The translations under genes and the position numbers were made by a program. DNA of 12,440 bases from Baffinella frigidus (Eukaryota > Cryptophyceae > Cryptomonadales > Baffinellaceae), in the NCBI GenBank assembly GCA_026770585.1, contig MU647774.1, positions 3,363-15,802 on the forward strand, read 5' to 3'. Of this stretch, positions 1 to 6,100 are shown piece after piece; the first letter of the stretch is position 1; every line of letters starts with the position of its first letter. The notes beneath the pieces are model-generated. The model was not told where the DNA came from and searched no databases. It worked only from the letters and a program-made list of their open reading frames with translations.

Positions 1-8
1 ACCCCGTC

Positions 9-54
<46 letters not shown>

Positions 55-100
55 TCCGGGCCCGAAATAATGGCTCAAAGGCCCGTCCCTAAGCTCTCTC
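1..100. repeat. 43-nt poly-C run and gene 1 downstream flank
   Basis: An uninterrupted C run covers 10-52; on the transcript strand of the kinase this would be poly-G shortly beyond the stop codon. It could form G-quadruplex or i-motif structure, or be a sequencing/assembly artefact at a contig edge. No canonical polyadenylation signal was seen. Confidence 0.85.
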
Positions 101-136
101 TCACAATGACCGAAGCCACTCGAGCACGGGCGTCCC
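101..136 (-). CDS. MAP2K probable terminal exon 9 with stop
   Basis: After an acceptor CCCCAG (before 136), itself preceded by a CCCTAAA-type array at 141-300, phase-0 reading gives GTPVLEWLRSL and a TGA at 103-101. A short hydrophobic tail ending soon after HPF is normal for MAP2Ks, where a D-L-x-x-W/Y-type tail often follows. The call rests on frame, acceptor and tail shape, so it is tentative. The alternative is a stop inside intron 8 sequence after readthrough. Confidence 0.5.
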   Translation of the reverse strand, partial: GTPVLEWLRSL

Positions 137-3100
137 CTGGGGTGAGGGTTTAGGGTTTAGGGTTCAGGGTTTGGGGTTTAGGGTGTATGGGTTAGGGTTT
201 AGGGTTTGGGGTTTGGGGTGTGAGGTGTGGGGTTTGGAGTTTGGAGTTGAGGGTTTAGGGTTTAGGGCATAGGGTTGAGGGCTCGGGGTTGATGGATCAT
301 GGCTCTGGGTTTAGGGCACCATTGATGGTGGAGTGGGTCCAGACATTAGGGCATTAGGGGACATTCGAGTACACTAGGGTGCAGGATTTCGGGTTTCGGG
401 TTCAGGGTTCCAGAGTTCGGGTGCAGGGCTCACTTGGTGTGCGAGCAGTTCGGGGTTTCGGGTTTCGGGTTTCGGGTTTCGGGTTCGGGGTTTCGGGTTC
501 CGGGCGTTCTTGGTGGGCGAGGGTTTCGGCTTCCGGCTTCCGGCTTCCGGTTTTCGGGTTCCAGGGTTCGGGTGCCGAATTTCGGGCCCAGAAATTCGGG
601 TGCTCACTTGGTGAGCGAGGAGGAAAGGGTGTTGCAGCAGGATGTCCGCCCCTGGGCGCGACTCCTGGTCCTTGGTTAGGCAGATCGACACCAAATGCCG
701 CGCCTGATTTGGAGTTCAGGGTTTAGGGGTTTGGTGGAGGCAACACCAGGCCACAAGTGGGAATTTCATAGATAGATCGGACACCAAATGCCGCGCCTGT
801 TGGAGGTTGCGGGCCAGCCCTCAACCCCTGAAATCCCCACTTTGGAGGTTTCGGGCCTGCCCTCAAACCCCTGAAAGTCCCACGTTTCGGGGGGCGTGGT
901 TAGGGTTTGGGACTCCTGGTCCTTGGTTAGGCAGATTGAGACCAAATGCCGCACCTGATTTGGGTTTTGGGTTTTGGGGTTTGGGGTTTAGGGTTTAGGG
1001 TTTAGGGTTTAGAGTTTATGGTTTTTGGGTTTTGGGTTAGGGTTTATGCGGTGGAGATTGGGGTTAGGGTTTAGGGTTTATGGTTTATGGTTTAGGGGTG
1101 GGGGCTTTGGATTTTGGGTTCAGGGATTAGGGATCAAGGTGTGGTGTTTGGGGATTCGGGTTTAGGGTTTGAGGTTTCGTGTGTTTCCGTCAGCGCTCAA
1201 GTACCCGGATTTCATCTCGGAAGAAGACGGGCTCTGTCCAGATTTAAGCTATTTTCAGCCTCGGTTTTATGCCTGCAATAGCATATCCACCCTTATCTTC
1301 AGCTTTGGAAGCCTAAGATAGCGGCACAGATTCTGGTATCATATGGTTATCGACTAATAGGCTATTCACGAAATCCCTTCGTAGCCCGCTGTGTCCACTC
1401 GCGGCTGAACGAAGGACTATTTTAAAAAACCCGTTCTTCCTAAATGTCGAAGTTCCAGGCGGGGCGGTCACGTACCCCCTGGAAATTCCGGGGGTTACGT
1501 GACCACCCTCAGCACAAATCATCCAACCAGCTGAGAACGACATTTAAAAAGAGTCCCTCGAGCCTCGAGTGGGTGGGGCGGGACCTCATTTGAGAAATCT
1601 TCAGGGAGCGCCGGCGGCTCCTTATCCACGATATTATCCAAGAGCTCAAACGTCTGCGCCCCCCCGAACGGCGCCTGCGAACGAGGAAAAAAATCTCGAT
1701 CAGTCAACAATCCCGCGCGCGTTGACTGATTTGAGCGGCTACCAACAGGTTGCGAGTCGCCATTCCCCTGCCACAGGTTGCGAGCCCCGCAACCTTCAGA
1801 GTTTGGTTCACTTTTGAACCACTGTTTACTTTAAGCGTGCGGTTGACTTTCGGATCACTCACTATCAAGACGATATTATCCAAGAGCTCAAACGTCTGCG
1901 CCCCCCCGAACGGCGCCTGTCAAACAGGTTGCGAACCTCGCGACTTCAAGTGAGTAATTGACTTTCGCATCACTCTTTACTTTCAGCGTCTTGTTGACTT
2001 TTGGATCACTCTCCGTCAGGCGGTTGACTTCTGGATCACTCTTTATCAAGGGAAGCAGCCTCTTGAAAATATATTTCATCTTTTGATGAAAATACAATAT
2101 CATCGAGAAAAAAGGGGAAGCTGAGATTAGTCACCCTCAACCCCAAACCGCTCTCACCTGCCCCGCCCCGCGCGGTAGTAGGTACTCAAGTAGATCACTT
2201 TTCAGAAGGCTACGCATGCGGGTAACAAAGAAGAAGAAGAACAAGAAGAAGAAGAGGAAGAAGCGGGTAATAATAAAGAAGAAGAAGAACAAGAACAAGA
2301 ACAAGAAGAAGCACCTGCCCCGTGAACAAGAAGAAGAAGCGGGTAATAATAAAGAGGAAGAAGAAGAAGAAGAAGAAGAAGAAGAAGAAGAAGAAGAAGA
2401 AGAAGAAGAAGAAGAAGAAGAACAACAACAACAACAACAAGAAGAAGCACCTGCCCCGTGCAGCACTCGTACATGTCGGTTGACTAACCCGTGCGGTTCA
2501 CTTAACCAACAGCCCGGTTTCAGAAACAAAACCGGGGACCCTCACGGTTTCAGAAACAAAACAGGGGACCCTCAGATCAGTCCCTAACCCGCTCTGACCT
2601 GCCCCGTGCAGCACTCGTAGATGATGATCCCGAGCGACCAGATGTCTGCGTTGAACGAGTAGTTGATCCCCATCACCCGTTCCGGCGACATGTACGAGGA
2701 AGTGCCCACCTGCAGGCGTTCGTGGTACAAATTCAGCGGAAGTCCGTTTCTGTAAAGTCCGCTAATTTCCCGAAAGTCCACTATGGGAAAGAGGAGTTGA
2801 TGCTCATCACCCGTTCCGGCGACATGTACGAGGAAGTGCCCACCTAATTCAGCGGAAATTGCAATTCAGCGGAAATTCGTTTCGCTTGGAAAAGAGGGCG
2901 TGCGTGGTCCTCGATGGGAAAGAGGGCGTGCGTGGTACTAATTCAGCGGAAATCTGCCTCGCGAAAAGTCCCCTACGGGAACCAGGAGTTGATCCCCATC
3001 ACCCGTTCCGGCGACATGTACGAGGAAGTGCCCACCTGCGGGCGTTGCTCGTACGAATTGGTGTCCGTTTCTGGCAAGAATTGGTGTCCATTTCTGGCAA

Positions 3101-6100
3101 AAATCCGGTTCTGGCAAGGTCGAAATCTCCTTCCAAGACCAGTGCGTTGTTCATTAAAAAAATCTTGAGTTTTTTGTTTGTCAATACTCGCCCCCCAGGG
3201 AATTGGAGCTTTCCCATCAGAAATCAGGTCTAACTCCTTATTGGCTGGGAGCAGTCAACTTTGGAGCGTGAACGAGCCCGGTCATACCAAATTGGTGAGA
3301 ACGAACAGTCTAAGACAGAGCTAGGGACCCCCTCGGTTTCCGGCCGCAGAGAGACTGAGACACACACCGGACTACAAAGGGATCTCGCGAATAACCCATG
3401 CGTGAATAATCCATAAGACCCTACGGTGGGCAATCCGTATGGACATAGGAATTTTCCTACGGATATCCTAACCAAATCCTGGTTGATATGCAAACAGGTT
3501 TCCCTTCGTAGCCCGCTGAGTGGTGTTGCTCCAAGATCGAGAATCTGAGATTGTGAATATGAATTCCGAACCACGATGATAAAGTAGAATCACTATCAGA
3601 CTACTTCAGAGAAACACAATCACTACACAATTTCAAAGAACCATCAATACTGCATCAGAGAATCTATACCCACCATTTCAGAGTATTTACCGCAGAGTGG
3701 GCTTCGAAGGAAATTTCAACCAGAAATTTGGTCGAAATATCGGTTAACAAGATGTCTTTGTACCGAGCAATTATTAATTAGTACCACGACAATAAATGGA
3801 CCGATCTGCGAAACCCACTGTGTAGTGTTCACAATGCAGAATTTCTTCGAGGACTATTCAAAGTATCGGTCTGTACTTACAAAGCAACATTTGCCCGCGG
3901 ACGGGCCCAAATTCCTGGAGGTTTCTGGGAAATTGACTTTTGAATCAACCCTAATCGAGCGGTGGGGCCCTCGCGAGTTTCTTAGAGGACTATTCAGATC
4001 ATCGGGTTTGTACGGGGATTGCACGGGGGCGCACCCAGGTCTGTCCCGCGGACATGGTGTCCGAGAGCTCTTTCGACATCCCAAAGTCGGCGATCTTAAA
4101 GCACCCCTGGCTGTTCACCAGAACCTGCACGCGACGTCCAAAGTCACATTTGAAAGTTGACTGCAAAGTCACGTTTGAAAGTTAACAAGCCACTTTTGCC
4201 GTGGGGCCGTCGGAGGCGACGCGCAAAGTTAACGCGTCCCTCCCACGGCTTGCAGGGTCCCTCCCACGGCTTGCATGTACTGTCCCGAGGCGGGCCTATC
4301 TGTCCCGAGGCGGGCTTCTATGTCCCGAGGTGGGCCTATCTGACCCGAGGCGGGCCAATCTATCACGAGGTGGGCCTATCCTTCCCGAGGCGGGCCAATC
4401 TGTCCCGAGGCGGGCCTATCTGTCCCAAGACAGGCCTATCTGTCCCGAGACGGGCCTATCAGTCCCGAGGCAGGCCTATCTGTCCCGAGGCGGGCCTATC
4501 TATCCCGAGGCAGGCCCATCTATCCAAAGGCGGGCCCATCTACTTGGGTTTCTGCCCTCACGTCGGCCCCGAACGAGGCAAATAGTCCGCAAGAGGTGCG
4601 GTTTATGGTTTATGGTTTATGGTTTATGGTTTATGGTTTATGGTTTGTGGTTGAGCGTTTAGGGTTAAGGGGCGGACATTGGAAGGTATGATAGGGTTGA
4701 GAGTTTAGGGTTTAGGGGCGCACATTGGAGGGTTTGATGTCGCGGTGAATCAGGCGGCGCGTCCCGTGCAGGTACACCATCCCCGCTACCACCTAGTTAG
4801 AGGTTCGGGTTTAGGGGTGTTAGTGAGTGTTACGCGGGAGATCAGTACCGTGAGTTACAAGGGTGTACTGGCTTATACAGGTACACCATGCCCGCTACCA
4901 CCTGTATAGGGTTTAGGGTTTAGGGTTTAGGTCTCTCGCTTAGGGTGGAACCACGCCCGCCGGGTTCCAGAGGTGCTAGTTCGAGTTAAGCGGGGGATCA
5001 ATTAATACCGTGAGTTACAAGTGTGTACTGGGTTGTTTTAGCGTTGGTACCAGGGCGCGTGTCGGACACGGTCGCGTTTGGGTTAGGGTTCGGCCTGGGG
5101 CTCCTAGGTACCTGGACAGCGGTTGAGGGTGCCACGTCAAAAGTGCGGCAAAGAGCAAGGTAATAATAAAATAAAGCCAGGTATCGAAATAAAAAAGGGG
5201 TGGGCCCAAATAGACTAAGCCGGAGCTAGGGTACCGAAAAAGAGCCCGGGTTCATCAAATCAGTCAACCCGAATAGACTGTTAGGTACCTGAGCGGCGCA
5301 GTTCCCCATGACAGGTTCGGGCATCCGCCGAGCACCGCGCCGGTTGCAGTTGACTAATCATCCATATTCCTGGTACTAATCCCCCCTGGTCGTGTCCAGG
5401 CCCTGGTACAAACCCGATGAGCATTAGTCAACCTGAGCGGCGCAGTTCCTCATGACAGGCTCGGATATCCGCCGAGAACCGCAGCGCACCAAGATGTCTT
5501 TCAGCGACTTGGCGGACTATTCCTAAGTCAACATGCTGAGTTCGCGGTACTAATCCGTCAACTTTGGGCCGGGAAAGAGCCCGGGCTCACCAAATCGGTC
5601 AACCCGAATAGACTGCTAGGGCACCTGAGCGGCGCAGTTCCCCATGACAGGCTCGGGTATCCGCCGAGAACCGCAGCGGACCAAGATGTCTTTCAGCGAC
5701 TTGAGGTCCATGTATTCGAACGCGATCAGAACCGATTGGTGCTGCGGGGGAGGGGGGCATGGTTTAGGGTTTAGGGTTTAGGGTTTAGAGTTTAGGGTGT
5801 ATGGTTTGGGGTTTAGGGTTTAGGTTTTGGGGTTTTATAGTTTATGGATTATGGTTGAGGAAAACGGCCACGCCGGCCCCGGCCCCCGTTCTCAGCAGCC
5901 CCCCCGGCCGCCCTCAACCCTCGACCCTCGACCCTAAATTCTCAACTCTCAACCTCAACTCTCAACCTCAACTCTCAACCCTGAACCGGCGGATCGATTC
6001 CCAGCCCAGCGCGCCCCATATTTCTCGTCAGCTCGTTGGAACCTTCTCTTGTTCTTTATTACCCACAGAAAAAGACCTCGAGGGAGGCCCCCCAGCCTTT

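Larger units (their letters stand above)
704..1584. other. Intron 7 of the MAP2K
   Basis: Contents on the + axis: an exon 8 5' fragment at 775-796; a direct repeat of about 45 nt (803-845 and 849-890); a second, longer exon 8 5' fragment at 911-954 with its acceptor and open frame (V in place of the first A); TTTAGGG-type array at 955-1185; unique sequence 1190-1345; the end of an inverted-repeat element at 1346-1393; an imperfect hairpin with GGTCACGTA arms at 1466-1504. No independent gene is supported. Confidence 0.8.
1675..2598. other. Intron 6 of the MAP2K
   Basis: Holds an exon 7 fragment (1871-1916), a direct repeat of about 30-35 nt built on GTTGACTTTYGGATCACTC with units near 1837, 1955, 1990 and 2022, the GAA microsatellite (2228-2450), an exon 6 3'-end fragment (2451-2472), and two tandem 30-nt units at 2515-2574 (GGTTTCAGAAACAAAAC then CGGGGACCCTCAC-type). 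No separate gene. Confidence 0.8.
2710..4034. other. Intron 5 of the MAP2K
   Basis: Contains two exon 6 fragments (2791-2843, 2986-3035); interleaved short repeats based on AATTCAGCGGAAAT (2721, 2848, 2862, 2940) and AAAGAGGGCGTGCGTGGT (2894, 2919); a tandem TTGGTGTCCRTTTCTGGCAA pair (3058-3104); a dispersed-repeat copy (3242-3350); a MITE-like element (3361-3522); an AT-richer unique stretch (3560-3800); and a duplicated TTTCTTMGAGGACTATTCA block (3841 and 3978). No independent gene. Confidence 0.8.
4125..4723. other. Intron 4 of the MAP2K
   Basis: Holds a tandem GTTGACTGCAAAGTCACRTTTGAAA-like pair (4135-4185), a short CTCCCACGGCTTGCA duplication (4240-4275), the 20-bp minisatellite (4281-4540), and TTTATGG/TTTAGGG heptamers (4600-4719) that run directly into the exon 4 donor region. 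No gene. Confidence 0.82.
4793..5624. other. Intron 3 of the MAP2K
   Basis: Contains an exon 4 fragment (4878-4901), a duplicated block ending ACCGTGAGTTACAAGNGTGTACTGG (4845-4872 and 5007-5034), TTTAGGG units (4906-4932), a dispersed repeat beginning GAAAAAGAGCCCGGG (5236 and 5573), and two exon 3 fragments (5289-5340, 5433-5511). No separate gene. Confidence 0.8.

Noticed and set aside
1-1200. Chromosome end (true telomere)
   Set aside because: Heptamers are degenerate, scattered through the window and inside introns, with genes on both sides. A subtelomeric position remains possible.
2137-2587. Long Glu/Lys-rich frame on + and Ser- or Leu-rich frames on -
   Set aside because: All come from the GAA microsatellite, open in several frames at once, and they lie in a kinase intron.
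4281-4540. CRISPR-like array
   Set aside because: Units are contiguous 20-bp repeats without unique spacers, in eukaryotic DNA.
4157-4662. Two overlapping repetitive frames (PRRAYLSRG-type) on +
   Set aside because: Produced by the 20-bp minisatellite read in different frames, antisense to an intron.
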